A stretch of DNA of 35,080 bases from JASSUD01 sp031963045 (GCA_031963045.1 JASSUK010000013.1:1-35080); one strand, 5' to 3'. Counted from the first letter of the stretch, positions 1 to 9,215 are shown. A program made the numbers and translations. Notes: a model not told the origin generated them from the letters alone.

Positions 1-3
1 CTC

Positions 4-948
4 ATGACTTTGAATGCTGTAAACCCCCCTTCCCATTTTGATGAAGCATGGAAGGAAATTTTAGATGCCTATTTTCAGGAGTTTATGGAGTTTTTTTATC
101 CAAAGCTGGCTGAGAATATTGATTGGAGTAAAGGTTATCAATTAATGGACAAGGAGCTTCAAGCTTTGGCCACAGATAGCGTGATTGGCAAGCGGTTTGT
201 CGATAAGCTTGTCAAAATCCATTCTAAAGCAGGACAAGCGAGTTTTGTGTTGCTACACACCGAAGTCCAAGGCGCGAAAGAAGAAGATTTTGCGCAAAGG
301 CTATACACCTACCATTACAGGTTACGGGACCGTTATCAATTGCCTATTTTGACGCTAGCGATATTAGCAGACGACAATAAAAACTGGAGGCCGGACTGCT
401 ATCAGGACACGCTCTGGAATGAGAATATTCTGACATTCCACTTTTTTATAAACAAATTATTGGATTACGAAGAGAAAAGAGAGACTTTATTAGAGACCCG
501 TAATCCATTCGGCATAGTAGTGGCCGCACATCTTACTTCGCTAAAAACACAGCCTGACCCGCAGATGCGCTACAAACAGAAGATGAAGCTCACACGCTGC
601 CTTTATGAAAAGGGTTTGGCGCGTGATGAGGTTTCAAAACTCTACTACTTTATTGATGCAGTGATGGCGCTTCCAGAAGATTTGGAGGTGCAATACAATG
701 ACTCCATTCATGCATTAGAACAGGAGAGCAAAGTGGCTTACATTACTACAGCTGAACGGATCGGTATAAAAAAAGGGGGTAAGGAAAACGGTTTAAAGAC
801 TTTTCGAGCTTTATTACAAAAAAAATTCCCAGATAGCCCACTGGATCTCTACGAGTCAGAGATAGCAGCAGCTGACGAAGACATGTTGAGAGAATGGAGT
901 GTATCGATGATCGATGCCAGTAGTCTTCGCAACGTGTTTGGGCATTAA
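4..948 (+). CDS. Rpn/PD-(D/E)XK-family putative nuclease (transposase-like)
   Basis: A 314-aa protein. The N-terminus (FDEAWKEILDAYFQEF, then FFYPKLAENIDW) and the block HTEVQG followed by an RLYTYHYRLRDRY segment are typical of the Rpn/YhgA-like group of PD-(D/E)XK proteins. D67 and E87-x-Q89 are candidate active-site residues. In this family the proteins act in RecA-independent recombination or as selfish nuclease-like genes; the exact role here is not known. The ATG lies three bases from the window edge, but the N-terminus matches the usual family start, so the gene is probably complete. It occupies the place downstream of pilQ where aroK/aroB are expected in Burkholderia, and ends about 10 bp before an inverted repeat, which suggests an inserted accessory gene. 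Confidence 0.8.
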   Translation: MTLNAVNPPSHFDEAWKEILDAYFQEFMEFFYPKLAENIDWSKGYQLMDKELQALATDSVIGKRFVDKLVKIHSKAGQASFVLLHTEVQGAKEEDFAQRLYTYHYRLRDRYQLPILTLAILADDNKNWRPDCYQDTLWNENILTFHFFINKLLDYEEKRETLLETRNPFGIVVAAHLTSLKTQPDPQMRYKQKMKLTRCLYEKGLARDEVSKLYYFIDAVMALPEDLEVQYNDSIHALEQESKVAYITTAERIGIKKGGKENGLKTFRALLQKKFPDSPLDLYESEIAAADEDMLREWSVSMIDASSLRNVFGH

Positions 949-955
949 TATTGGC

Positions 956-1087
956 GGTAGGTTGGGGTGAGGTACGAACCCCAACACCTTACCAATGCCC
1001 TTTGAAAGCCTGCTTTTAATTACCAAAGAGCAAAGATAAAAAGTAAGCGGTGTGTAGGTTGGGGTTCGTACCTCACCCCAACCTACA
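956..1087. repeat. REP/REPIN-like inverted repeat pair, copy 1
   Basis: Two copies of a palindromic unit (GGTAGGTTGGGGTGAGG..., 956-993, and its near reverse complement, 1053-1087) flank a spacer of about 59 bp. Each arm also contains a short internal palindrome, GTTGGGGT against ACCCCAAC. The element lies between the convergent Rpn-like gene and pilQ, so as RNA it could end transcription from both sides. The same family recurs at 10543, 11339, 16192 and 18652. Confidence 0.85.
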
Positions 1088-1131
1088 GCTAATCATTGCG
1101 CAAAAAAGATAGGAGAGTAAGGTGGCTTATA

Positions 1132-2760
1132 TTATTGCTGGGTGGGTGTAATAACATGGGGCGTAATAAAAATGAGCAATTCAGTTTTGCGATGGTTTTT
1201 TATGCTTCTTCTAAAAAGGGCGCCTACGACAGGTAGCCTACTCAACCACGGCAATCCCACGATATCGCTGCGTTGATCATGCGTGAAAATGCCTCCGATA
1301 GCGACGGTGCCTGCATTTTCAACATGTACTTGGGTTTGTATATGTTTGGTATTAATTGCCGGGCCGGATAGGGTTTCTGTCCCTACACTGTCTTTAGAAA
1401 CATCTAGATCGAGCGTGACATAGCCATTAGGCATGATATGCGGAGTGACTTCGAGCTTTAGCCCCGCACGGCGAAACTGTACGCCAGAAACACCATTGCC
1501 TACTTTGGCTTGATAGGGCAGTTCGGTGCCTTGTTCAATCAACGCTTTTACGCGGTCTGCTGTGACCACGCGTGGGCTTGATAAAATTTTTCCTTCTCCT
1601 CTTGCCTCTAGCATACTGAGCTCTAGCGCAATAATGTGGCTAGCACCTGCTCCAAAAAGGGTGAAACCAAGGCTGGCAGGGTTAAATCCTGATAGAGCAG
1701 CAGCGGGAATGTCATACAGTGCTCCTTTTTCTCCTGCTAAAACGTGAGAGGGGGCTAATGGTGGAGGGGTGCCTCTTCCTGGCCCTTTATCTGCACCTTC
1801 GCCGGGACTATGGGAGGGGTTGCCACTGCCTAATAAAGAAAGGCGTGCTCCTAAACTACGTGAAAACCCTTCCTCCGCTTCTACAATTTGCGCTTCGATA
1901 GATACTTGTGGCACAGGGCGATCAACGGCTAATAAAAGATTCTTAATCTGTTCGATACGCTTTGGCACATCTATGACAAAAAGTTGATTGGTTCTTGGAT
2001 CAGCCATGGCTACACCACGCTTTGATAAAAATCGCTCACTGCCTATCCCGCTGCCTGTTTCTCCTCCTGCGCCATTTAATAATGTGCGTACGGCTTCTGC
2101 CCGTTGGTAGTGCATCTCAAAAATAGAAGTGTTGAGAGGTGTCGTATCTATTTCTAAGTTTTGTGCTTCAAAACGCTGTTTTTCTTGATATGCGATATCT
2201 TTTGCAGGAGCAATCCATAGAATATTGCCGCGCTGTTGCATGCCTAGCCCGTGGGTAGTGAGCAAGGTGTCGAAGGCTTCACGCCAAGGTACATTTTCTA
2301 GTCTGATAGATACAGTGCCTTGTACTCGGTCGCTGATAATGAGATTAGTGCCTGTGAAGGCAGAAAAAGCGTGTAGTACGTCAGACAGTGCTGCTTTTTG
2401 AAATTCAAAGGTAATGCGTGCATCAGAGGGGAGAGGCGTGGCTGGCTTTTTTATAAGGTTAGATGTTGCTGGGGTAGGCAAGGGTTGGATGTGGTTAGCG
2501 CTGTGATGCGCATTTAATTCACTGCTAGAGCGTGCTTGCAAATATAGTTCGCGGTCACTAGGGGTTTTTGTGCGATTTTGCATGACTCGCTCTCTAGGAG
2601 GGTGTGCGGCGCTTTTTGTAGAGGTAAACGTTGTAGATGCAGCAGTATGCTGCTGCTCCATTGCCAGACTAGGCAGGCTAAAAGCAAACAAAATGTAGGC
2701 AAACAGGGAGTATATGAAGGCTTGTCGTCGTATATTTTGTTTAAATAAAGCGCATGTCAT
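1132..2760 (-). CDS. pilQ: Type IV pilus secretin PilQ
   Basis: A 542-aa outer-membrane secretin through which the type IV pilus passes. An N-terminal signal peptide (about residues 1-33, ending SLPSLA) is followed by a low-complexity linker, an STN/N0-like domain at about 115-195 (FEFQKAALSDVLHAFSAFTG), an N1-type domain containing ADPRTNQLFVIDVP, and the C-terminal secretin domain from about 370 (SSPRVVTADRVKALI to TELLIFITPHVI). It is shorter than typical PilQ because the AMIN domains seen in larger homologues are absent. Its start overlaps the end of the upstream gene by 4 bp (ATGA), so it is the last gene of a pilM-N-OP-Q operon. The usual aroK/aroB neighbours are missing downstream. Confidence 0.93.
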   Translation of the reverse strand: MTCALFKQNIRRQAFIYSLFAYILFAFSLPSLAMEQQHTAASTTFTSTKSAAHPPRERVMQNRTKTPSDRELYLQARSSSELNAHHSANHIQPLPTPATSNLIKKPATPLPSDARITFEFQKAALSDVLHAFSAFTGTNLIISDRVQGTVSIRLENVPWREAFDTLLTTHGLGMQQRGNILWIAPAKDIAYQEKQRFEAQNLEIDTTPLNTSIFEMHYQRAEAVRTLLNGAGGETGSGIGSERFLSKRGVAMADPRTNQLFVIDVPKRIEQIKNLLLAVDRPVPQVSIEAQIVEAEEGFSRSLGARLSLLGSGNPSHSPGEGADKGPGRGTPPPLAPSHVLAGEKGALYDIPAAALSGFNPASLGFTLFGAGASHIIALELSMLEARGEGKILSSPRVVTADRVKALIEQGTELPYQAKVGNGVSGVQFRRAGLKLEVTPHIMPNGYVTLDLDVSKDSVGTETLSGPAINTKHIQTQVHVENAGTVAIGGIFTHDQRSDIVGLPWLSRLPVVGALFRRSIKNHRKTELLIFITPHVITPTQQ

Positions 2761-3647
2761 GGCTGTGACCCCTCTAAAGAAAGTACCCGCCTGCCTTTGG
2801 GGCTAGATAAAGTAATAGAGCGTGAATTAATCTGTAGCACGCTCAAGCCTTGCCCATCTCGCCGGCTTTGAATATGGTCTCCCTGATATACAAGTACAGA
2901 GGTGTTTGGAGCTTGGATCCATGCTGCTCGGCGTGTTTTGTTACTAGTGTGTTGAGTGAATATGCCTAGGAGTTTTAAAGTAAGCGCATCTGATTCTGCG
3001 GCACTCATAAATGGGGAGGCTCCATCGATATCCACATAGTTAAAAGGATCATAAAAACGGACTGCATCGATGGATGGGGTGCGTTTAGGCAAACTAAAGC
3101 TAGTTTTTTGTGGGCCAATGCGCAGCGTGAGCTCTAGTAGTAGTGCACCTTGTTGTGGACTGATATGCGCTGTTAAAGGAGCAGCCGTTAGTGCTTGGTG
3201 TTGAAGTTGACGAGCAAAAAGCGCCATATTTTTAAAGCTGCCACTTGATCGCATAGTTAAAGTCTGCTCGCGTGCGTGAGCGTGCATGCTTGCTTTTTGC
3301 GGTTCAAAATTTTCAAGCTGCAGCATGCTTTTGGAGACCACATTTTCAAAATGATGAAATAAATCTATTTCATCTAAAACCTGCTCTTGCGTGTTGTATT
3401 GTGTTTTTAGTTTTTGTGCATAGCGCTTTAAAGCAGGCAGCTTAGCTACCGTTTTCTGAGCTTTTTCCACTTGCTGCTCAAGTTGGATTAGTGATGCCTG
3501 TGCTAGCGCAGGATTAGGTAGGTGTTGGGTAATCCAGTAGGTGCACAGCCAAAATGCGCAAAGAAACAATCCAGTGCCTAGACAGAGCAGATGGGCCCGT
3601 GGCCAATTTTCAAAAGGTTGTGCAAAACCTTGCATAAAGTGTTTCAT
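2757..3647 (-). CDS. pilO: Type IV pilus inner-membrane protein, PilO-PilP fusion
   Basis: A 296-aa protein of the pilus alignment complex. One membrane segment near residues 22-42 and a coiled-coil stretch at about 50-95 (ASLIQLEQQVEKAQKTV) match PilO. The region from about residue 195 (VRFYDPFNYVD, then DALTLKLLGIFTQ, VYQGDHI and SRSITL) resembles the periplasmic domain of PilP, which normally is a separate lipoprotein. No separate pilP is present between this gene and pilQ, and no lipobox is seen, so a fusion that keeps both functions is the simplest reading. It overlaps pilN and pilQ by 4 bp each. PilO identity is fairly sure; the PilP half rests on the DPF motif and the order of strands. 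Confidence 0.8.
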   Translation of the reverse strand: MKHFMQGFAQPFENWPRAHLLCLGTGLFLCAFWLCTYWITQHLPNPALAQASLIQLEQQVEKAQKTVAKLPALKRYAQKLKTQYNTQEQVLDEIDLFHHFENVVSKSMLQLENFEPQKASMHAHAREQTLTMRSSGSFKNMALFARQLQHQALTAAPLTAHISPQQGALLLELTLRIGPQKTSFSLPKRTPSIDAVRFYDPFNYVDIDGASPFMSAAESDALTLKLLGIFTQHTSNKTRRAAWIQAPNTSVLVYQGDHIQSRRDGQGLSVLQINSRSITLSSPKGRRVLSLEGSQP

Positions 3648-4345
3648 AGCGAGCGATTGGGCAGCACAGAGAGAGGAGGTTTTATGTCTTCTAGCTTTAA
3701 TGTAAATGCAAATTCATGAGTGCGTTGATGTGCAGCTCTGGGTGGGGTGCTAGAAAAGGGCTGTATGAAATGGGCAGGGGGCAAAGGAGGGCGCACTGGC
3801 ATATAAGCTGGAGCCTTCTCTATTGTTGGCGTAGTGGATTTTGATCGTTTTAAACGTTGCACTTGTGTAACACTGACTTGCGGAAAAGGTCCGATACGCT
3901 TTAAGTGTCTAACCCAATTACGCAATGTACGCTGCGTACGTGCAGTACCCACAATAGTGCTGAAATCCGGTTGAAAATGCAGATCGAGTAGGCGTATTCC
4001 AATAGGTTCAATCTCCCCTAGTGCTTGCAGCAAATCAGAAAAACGACCCATCTGCTGCGATAAAGACGCTGCTAAGTGTGTACGCTCTTGCTGCGCTTTG
4101 ATGGGTTTCATGAGCGCTTTGCTAAGGTTCAGTTGTGGTTTAAGATAGGTAAGAGTTTGCTCTAGCTGTATGCGCTGGATGGTATGAAGATGGGTGGCGT
4201 GTAAGAGCTTATATTGCATTGCAATAGCCATCAAAATGCCTATAGAGCTTGCAATAGCTATTCCTATGCCGTGTTTATAACGTTGTTGCACTGCACGTTT
4301 CTCTCTATAGTGCAGTAGATTAAAGCCGCCTAGGTGCTGAGTCAT
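3644..4345 (-). CDS. pilN: Type IV pilus assembly protein PilN
   Basis: A 233-aa bitopic inner-membrane protein. The N-terminal FNLLHYREKR corresponds to the conserved cytoplasmic motif (NLLPYR) by which PilN binds PilM. A membrane segment follows at about 25-45, then coiled coil (about 55-100) and an alpha/beta domain typical of PilN (GEIEPIGIRLLDLHFQ). The C-terminal tail, about residues 165-215, is Pro-rich and may be disordered. The start overlaps the pilM stop by 4 bp and the stop overlaps the pilO start by 4 bp, so translation is probably coupled. Confidence 0.88.
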   Translation of the reverse strand: MTQHLGGFNLLHYREKRAVQQRYKHGIGIAIASSIGILMAIAMQYKLLHATHLHTIQRIQLEQTLTYLKPQLNLSKALMKPIKAQQERTHLAASLSQQMGRFSDLLQALGEIEPIGIRLLDLHFQPDFSTIVGTARTQRTLRNWVRHLKRIGPFPQVSVTQVQRLKRSKSTTPTIEKAPAYMPVRPPLPPAHFIQPFSSTPPRAAHQRTHEFAFTLKLEDIKPPLSVLPNRSL

Positions 4346-5418
4346 TCCAATACTCCTCGCAAAGCGAGCCCAAACGCGAGGGCAAAGCAGGGGTCTTGAG
4401 CCGCAGAGAGAGGTATTTTTGTTTCTTTATTTTGGCTTGGCAGACTATAGAGGGTGGGGTCAAAGCGTCTAGGTACGCAGCCGAGCGCAAGGGCAAGGGC
4501 GTTGGTATTAAACCCTTTGGCCTCTAGCGCGTTAAATGCTCCTGGCTCTCCTGCAAACCATAGGTATTTGGGATTATGCGAATCGATCAATTCATGCAGG
4601 CGGTCGATCAGCGACGCGCCAGATAAACGCTGCCTAGTAAAACACGTTTCTCGCGCAATACTATGCGTGGATAGTTGGGTAAGAAGGTTATCTGTGGATG
4701 GAGGTTCTGTAACCTGGTTAGTGGGTGGAGTGGGTAGGGAAGGGCAGAGTAAATAGGCTTCTACTTCGCGAGCACCAAACCATATAACTGCGTACGCAGT
4801 ATCTGCAGGCACTTCGTGTGCAGCGGCAAACCGGCAGGCTCGCAGGGCAGCGGCTGCTTCGCCATCGATAGCACTCAGTCGCAGCTCAAGATGTGCAGCA
4901 CATTCCATTCTTACTTCGATAGCTGATCTTGGAGCTGCTACTATTGTTAAGCGATTAGGATGGTATTGTGGATTTTGTAAAAACCAATCTGCTGCTATAT
5001 CGGCAGCGGGTATTCCAAGATTTTGTTCCGCTTGGGTGAGAACTAATGGCTCGAGTTCATTGAGCCAGGCTGCTGCGTGTGCGTTACGTGGCGCATGGGA
5101 CGTGTCGGGGTGTAGTTCTATTTCATCGAGCCACACTATATTGGTAGGCAATGCCATTACAAGACGGTTTAAGTTACTCTGGCATGCTTTCTTGGCATCA
5201 GAAGTAAGCTCTGAGAGGGTTAAAGTAATATCATCCGGTGATATCCATTCGCCCTCTTCGTAGACATCGGTAGGTAAGGGGCGCCGAGCTGCATATTCGA
5301 AGCGAACGGCACTGGCGCTTAACCATCGGTGACTGAGCACTACTATGCGGGCTTCTTCGCGCTGAATATCTATCCCTGCGACATATTGGCGCAAAATACG
5401 ATGCATTAAATTGGACAC
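4342..5418 (-). CDS. pilM: Type IV pilus actin-like protein PilM
   Basis: A 358-aa cytoplasmic actin-fold protein that joins the pilus machinery through PilN. The N-terminus YVAGIDIQREEARIVVLS matches the first phosphate-binding strand pair of the PilM/FtsA fold. The longest frame opens at a TTG (5445) without a ribosome site. I chose the GTG at 5418 because AAGGAGG ends 4 bases before it; the next ATG (5406) is 16 bases away from that site. The GTG overlaps an out-of-frame ATG that hits a stop after four codons. This is the first gene of the pil operon. The protein is rather divergent, but its order with pilN confirms the call. Confidence 0.87.
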   Translation of the reverse strand: MSNLMHRILRQYVAGIDIQREEARIVVLSHRWLSASAVRFEYAARRPLPTDVYEEGEWISPDDITLTLSELTSDAKKACQSNLNRLVMALPTNIVWLDEIELHPDTSHAPRNAHAAAWLNELEPLVLTQAEQNLGIPAADIAADWFLQNPQYHPNRLTIVAAPRSAIEVRMECAAHLELRLSAIDGEAAAALRACRFAAAHEVPADTAYAVIWFGAREVEAYLLCPSLPTPPTNQVTEPPSTDNLLTQLSTHSIARETCFTRQRLSGASLIDRLHELIDSHNPKYLWFAGEPGAFNALEAKGFNTNALALALGCVPRRFDPTLYSLPSQNKETKIPLSAAQDPCFALAFGLALRGVLE

Positions 5419-5575
5419 ATGCCCTCCTTTTCTTGTACTTAACAATAATCGGAGGAGGTAAGTGGGGGTGTGCTATTAACCCCAAGCTATATCTACTCGC
5501 TCGAATCATTGCCTTTTCTTAGATAAGAGGTATTGTGCGTGGCATTAGAGCAATAAAAAATAGACCGGATGGTTA

Positions 5576-5717
5576 GGGCGTGTCCTCAATTGCCCCAAAG
5601 GGCCCATCTTTGAGGTCGTGCGGTGCTCGGGATCCTCACTGTACTTAAGTACAGTTCCGGTCCCTGTGCTCCTGCTCCCCCAAATATGCACCCTTTGGGG
5701 CAATTGAGGACACGCCC
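5576..5717. mobile_element. MITE-like element with perfect 27-bp terminal inverted repeats
   Basis: Both ends carry the same perfect 27-bp inverted repeat beginning GGGCGTGTCCTCAATTGCC (5576-5602 and 5691-5717). A TA dinucleotide sits directly outside each end (5574-5575, 5718-5719), as expected for a TA target duplication. The 142-bp element has no coding capacity and contains a 16-bp palindrome, CTGTACTTAAGTACAG, at 5639-5654. It lies between the divergent pilM and mrcA genes. Size, ends and target site fit a non-autonomous derivative of an IS, of the IS5 or IS630/Tc1 type; the parent is not in this window. Confidence 0.85.
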
Positions 5718-5869
5718 TAGTGTCTATTGGTTGATTCGTTGAATTTTTGAGGGATTGTAGATAGTTCTTAAGGCTAATATGTCCACCCAGTAAAATGCTA
5801 TGGCGTATTGGACCGTTATAATCTGCGGTTATTGCGCATTTATCTTTCATTGATGTATAGGGCCTTGCT

Positions 5870-8467
5870 TTGACTGCTCCAACTCCTCCCGGGCCGCGCA
5901 CGCGTGCTACACGTTCTGCTGCTTCCAAAACAAAGACTAAAGCAGGAAATGCTCCTCCACGCTCATTCGCCAGCAAGCTTTTTATATGGGGCTGCTGGGC
6001 TGGTGTCACGGTATCTCTGATTGGGGCACTGCTACTTGCTTACATAATGATTGTAGTGGCGGGTAATTTGCCTTCCCTAGAGGCCATGACCGATTACCAG
6101 CCGAAAGTGCCGCTGCGTATTTATACCCGTGACCATGTGCTGATCGGTGAGTTTGGCGCAGAGCGGCGCCAATTGGTCAATCTCTCCGCTATCCCAGATA
6201 CGATGAAAAATGCGGTGTTAGCGATTGAAGACAACCGTTTTTATAATCATGGCGGCGTAGATTTCATCGGGATTTTGCGCGCAGGCGTCGCTGATATTTT
6301 GCACGGTGGTGCAGCGCAAGGGGCCAGCACCATTACGATGCAGGTGGCACGTAATTTCTTCTTATCGAGCGAAAAGACATATTTGCGTAAGTTTTACGAG
6401 ATGTTGCTGGCTTATAAAATTGAAGCAGTGCTCAGCAAAGATCAAATCTTTGAGCTGTATATGAACCAAATTTTCTTGGGGCAACGTGCTTATGGCTTTG
6501 CTGCGGCTGCACGCGTGTATTTTGAGAAAGATTTGCAAGACATCACATTGGCCCAAGCGGCCATGTTAGCGGGGCTTCCTAAAGCGCCTTCTGCCTATAA
6601 CCCGATTGTTAACCCTCGCCGTGCAAAAATTCGTCAAGAGTACATCCTAAAGCGCATGTTGGAGTTGCGTTATATAACGCCTAAGCAATATGAAGAAGCG
6701 TTAAATGAGGATTTGAATGTTAAAAGTGTACGCAATAGGTTCAAATTACACGCAGAATTTGCTGCAGAAATGGTGCGGCAAAAAATGGTCACCTTGTATG
6801 GCACGGATGCCTATACCCGCGGCTTAAATGTAATTACAACGATTGATTCAAAAGACCAAGAGGCAGCTTACCAAGCTGTGCGTCAAGGGGTAACCGAATA
6901 TGATCGACGCCATGGCTACCGCGGACCGGAGGCCTTCATTGCACTTCCAGAAAAAGAAGAAGATCGTGAGCAGGTAATTTCAGATGCACTTGCTTTGCGT
7001 CCAGGTAATGGCGGGTATGCGGGTGCCGTAGTTACTGCTGTGGAGCATGGTCAAGTAGAAGCGCAAACGCTCAATGGAAATAAGGTGGTAATAAGCGGGA
7101 AAGGTTTGCTTTTTGCTGCGGCATCTCTTAAAAACACCGCGCCCAAGAACCGACAGATACGTCCTGGTGCGTTGATTCGCATCAATCCCATCAAATCCAG
7201 TGCCGCAGTCAGCTCCAATGCTTCTGTAAATGGAGTGATAGAGTCCACTTGGGAAATTGTGCAGCTCCCTCAAGTCGAAAGTGCGCTTATTGCGATGCGA
7301 CCACAAGATGGTGCGATTTACGCTTTAGTAGGTGGGTTTGATTTTAACCATAATAAATTTAACCACATTACACAAGCTTGGCGTCAGCCTGGGTCGAGTT
7401 TTAAGCCGTTTATTTATTCGGCTGCATTAGACCGAGGAATAGCGCCCGCAACCATTATTAATGACGCTCCTTTCTATTTGAGTGCAGAGCAAACTGGCGG
7501 GCAAGAATGGTCGCCCAAAAATTATGATGCGCAGTATCGTGGCCCTGTAACGATGCGCCAAGCATTAGAGAAATCCATCAATTTGATTTCGATCCGTATC
7601 TTGGCCCACATCGGTACCCAGTATGCTCAGACTTACATCACACAAAAGTTTGGTTTTGATGCAGATAAAATGCCTCCTTACTTGTCGATGGCATTAGGCA
7701 CAGGCTTGGTTACCCCTTTGCAAATGGCTAGTGCGTATTCGGTTTTTGCAAATGGCGGTTATGGTATTAACCCTTACTTGATAGCGGAAGTATCCGATGC
7801 AGATGGCGTAGTGCTTTCGCGTGCCAAACCTTTAATCGCAGGTAAAAATGCGCCTCAGATGATTGATGCGCGTAATGAATACATCATGACGGGGTTGCTG
7901 CAGTCGGTTGCACAAAATGGAACCGGAAGGCGTAGTAAAGTGCTCAATCGCACCGATTTGGCTGGCAAAACCGGTACAACTAATGATTCGCACGACGCGT
8001 GGTTTGCAGGCTTCCAGCCCACAGTAACGGCCGTTGCTTGGATAGGCTATGATCAGCCTAGAAGCTTGGGAGATCGGGAGACAGGTGGCGGCTTGGCATT
8101 GCCAATTTGGATTAACTATATGCGCCAAGCTCTGGCGGGCGTGCCCACCTATCAATGGCCTCGTCCTCCAGGTATTGTGGATATAGGAGGAGAGCCGTAT
8201 TACGATATTTTCACGCCAGGACACGGCTTTGTAAGTAAAATCGGAATAGATACTCCGCCACCCGCTGTACAAGAAAAAGTAGAGGGCGGGGCTAAGGAGG
8301 GTGGTGACACCACTTCCTTACCTAGCAATGAAGTGGAAATTCCAGAATCAGCGGCCGCACACAAGGCAGGCGGGGATGTGGGGCAGCAAGATGAAGGGAT
8401 AGATGAGCCTGATGCTGCACAGCCAGCAGTCCCCGAAGATTCAGGCGTGCCTGGATTGCCGCAGTAA
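5870..8467 (+). CDS. mrcA: Penicillin-binding protein 1A (bifunctional glycosyltransferase/transpeptidase)
   Basis: An 865-aa class A PBP that polymerises glycan strands and cross-links peptidoglycan at the inner membrane. A basic N-terminus precedes one membrane segment (about 36-64). The glycosyltransferase domain carries the catalytic Glu in IEDNRFYNHGG (E120). A PBP1A-type OB region follows, then the transpeptidase with S509-S-F-K512, S569-I-N571 and K700-T-G702. The last 100 residues are Pro/Glu/Gly-rich and probably flexible. The only in-frame start is TTG at 5870: a TAG stop at 5858 closes the frame upstream, and a weak AGGG precedes the TTG. It diverges from the pil operon, a conserved Burkholderiales arrangement. 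Confidence 0.96.
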   Translation: MTAPTPPGPRTRATRSAASKTKTKAGNAPPRSFASKLFIWGCWAGVTVSLIGALLLAYIMIVVAGNLPSLEAMTDYQPKVPLRIYTRDHVLIGEFGAERRQLVNLSAIPDTMKNAVLAIEDNRFYNHGGVDFIGILRAGVADILHGGAAQGASTITMQVARNFFLSSEKTYLRKFYEMLLAYKIEAVLSKDQIFELYMNQIFLGQRAYGFAAAARVYFEKDLQDITLAQAAMLAGLPKAPSAYNPIVNPRRAKIRQEYILKRMLELRYITPKQYEEALNEDLNVKSVRNRFKLHAEFAAEMVRQKMVTLYGTDAYTRGLNVITTIDSKDQEAAYQAVRQGVTEYDRRHGYRGPEAFIALPEKEEDREQVISDALALRPGNGGYAGAVVTAVEHGQVEAQTLNGNKVVISGKGLLFAAASLKNTAPKNRQIRPGALIRINPIKSSAAVSSNASVNGVIESTWEIVQLPQVESALIAMRPQDGAIYALVGGFDFNHNKFNHITQAWRQPGSSFKPFIYSAALDRGIAPATIINDAPFYLSAEQTGGQEWSPKNYDAQYRGPVTMRQALEKSINLISIRILAHIGTQYAQTYITQKFGFDADKMPPYLSMALGTGLVTPLQMASAYSVFANGGYGINPYLIAEVSDADGVVLSRAKPLIAGKNAPQMIDARNEYIMTGLLQSVAQNGTGRRSKVLNRTDLAGKTGTTNDSHDAWFAGFQPTVTAVAWIGYDQPRSLGDRETGGGLALPIWINYMRQALAGVPTYQWPRPPGIVDIGGEPYYDIFTPGHGFVSKIGIDTPPPAVQEKVEGGAKEGGDTTSLPSNEVEIPESAAAHKAGGDVGQQDEGIDEPDAAQPAVPEDSGVPGLPQ

Positions 8468-8482
8468 CAGCATTGGGCATTA

Positions 8483-8827
8483 TCATGGGCAGGTAAATTC
8501 TATTACACTGCCTGCTTGTTCACTGGCATAGCCCGATAGCGCAGCAAAAAGCGCTTTGCCGCTGCGGGTGTCTTTCCACGTTCCTGTTGCCGATGAGGTG
8601 GCAGGCTCTTTCTGATAGCGGTAATGAAACCCACCGCTTAAGGCTGCAACCCAAATTTCTTGGATGGCAGGTTGTAAGTTGATTACTATTTTGCTGCGGT
8701 TTTCAAATTCCAGTGTCAATACCGAGCCGGTGCGGGCGTAATCAATATCTACTCCGCTTTGCTCTATCGCAGTTTCTATTGCGCTGAGGGTAGCCTCAGC
8801 AAGATCTAAATATTCTTTATCAGTCAT
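8483..8827 (-). CDS. cyaY: Frataxin-like iron donor CyaY
   Basis: A 114-aa acidic protein with the full frataxin fold: N-terminal helix with acidic residues (MTDKEYLDLAEATLSAIETA), central strands (LTLEFENRSKIVINLQ, EIWVAALSGGFHY) and C-terminal helix (GKALFAALSGYASEQAG). CyaY binds iron and modulates Fe-S cluster assembly on IscS/IscU. It is convergent with mrcA, with only 15 bp between the genes, and divergent from the lptM-lysA pair, an order also found in Burkholderia. Confidence 0.94.
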   Translation of the reverse strand: MTDKEYLDLAEATLSAIETAIEQSGVDIDYARTGSVLTLEFENRSKIVINLQPAIQEIWVAALSGGFHYRYQKEPATSSATGTWKDTRSGKALFAALSGYASEQAGSVIEFTCP

Positions 8828-8870
8828 CTGGTTCTCTTAATTTGATTTCTGGATTTTTTTGGGACCCTGT

Positions 8871-9215
8871 ATGCAAGCCCCTGTACAAAAAAGCGCAATA
8901 ATAGCGGTGCTGTGTACCTTAGCGGGTCTTTTTTCAAGCGGATGTGGGCAGCGTGGTGCACTATACTTGCCTGTTATACCCGCTTTAGACTCTCGTCCTA
9001 TTCCCTCTGAGCATAAAGAGAGCCAAGCTGTGCCGCCAGGACTCAAAGCCGTTGAGGGGACGCTCTCGCCTGAGCAGTCTCCCCTTGAGGTCTACTCCAC
9101 CAGTACTCCTGGAGTAGATGTTATGGAGGCGCCCATTTTTTTTGAGACGCTTCCTACTCGCTCTCCTGCCTCGGATTCATCTGCTCCTACTCCTCCTGCT
9201 GCTTCCCCCTTATAA
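8871..9215 (+). CDS. lptM: LptM (YifL)-like small lipoprotein
   Basis: A 114-aa lipoprotein. A short signal peptide ends in a lipobox (LFSSGC), directly followed by GQRGALYLP, the hallmark of the YifL/LptM family. In enterobacteria LptM helps mature the LPS translocon LptD. The rest (about 80 residues) is Pro/Ser/Thr-rich and probably disordered, longer than the enterobacterial protein. I use the ATG at 8871; an in-frame TTG at 8859 would add four residues but gives a worse signal peptide. It lies 27 bp upstream of lysA in the same direction, a conserved pairing. Confidence 0.85.
   Translation: MQAPVQKSAIIAVLCTLAGLFSSGCGQRGALYLPVIPALDSRPIPSEHKESQAVPPGLKAVEGTLSPEQSPLEVYSTSTPGVDVMEAPIFFETLPTRSPASDSSAPTPPAASPL

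Noticed and set aside
5545..6009. 154-codon minus-strand frame upstream of mrcA
   Set aside because: It spans the MITE-like element and the antisense of the mrcA 5' end.
7832..8272. 146-codon minus-strand frame in mrcA
   Set aside because: Antisense shadow of the clear PBP1A transpeptidase coding region.
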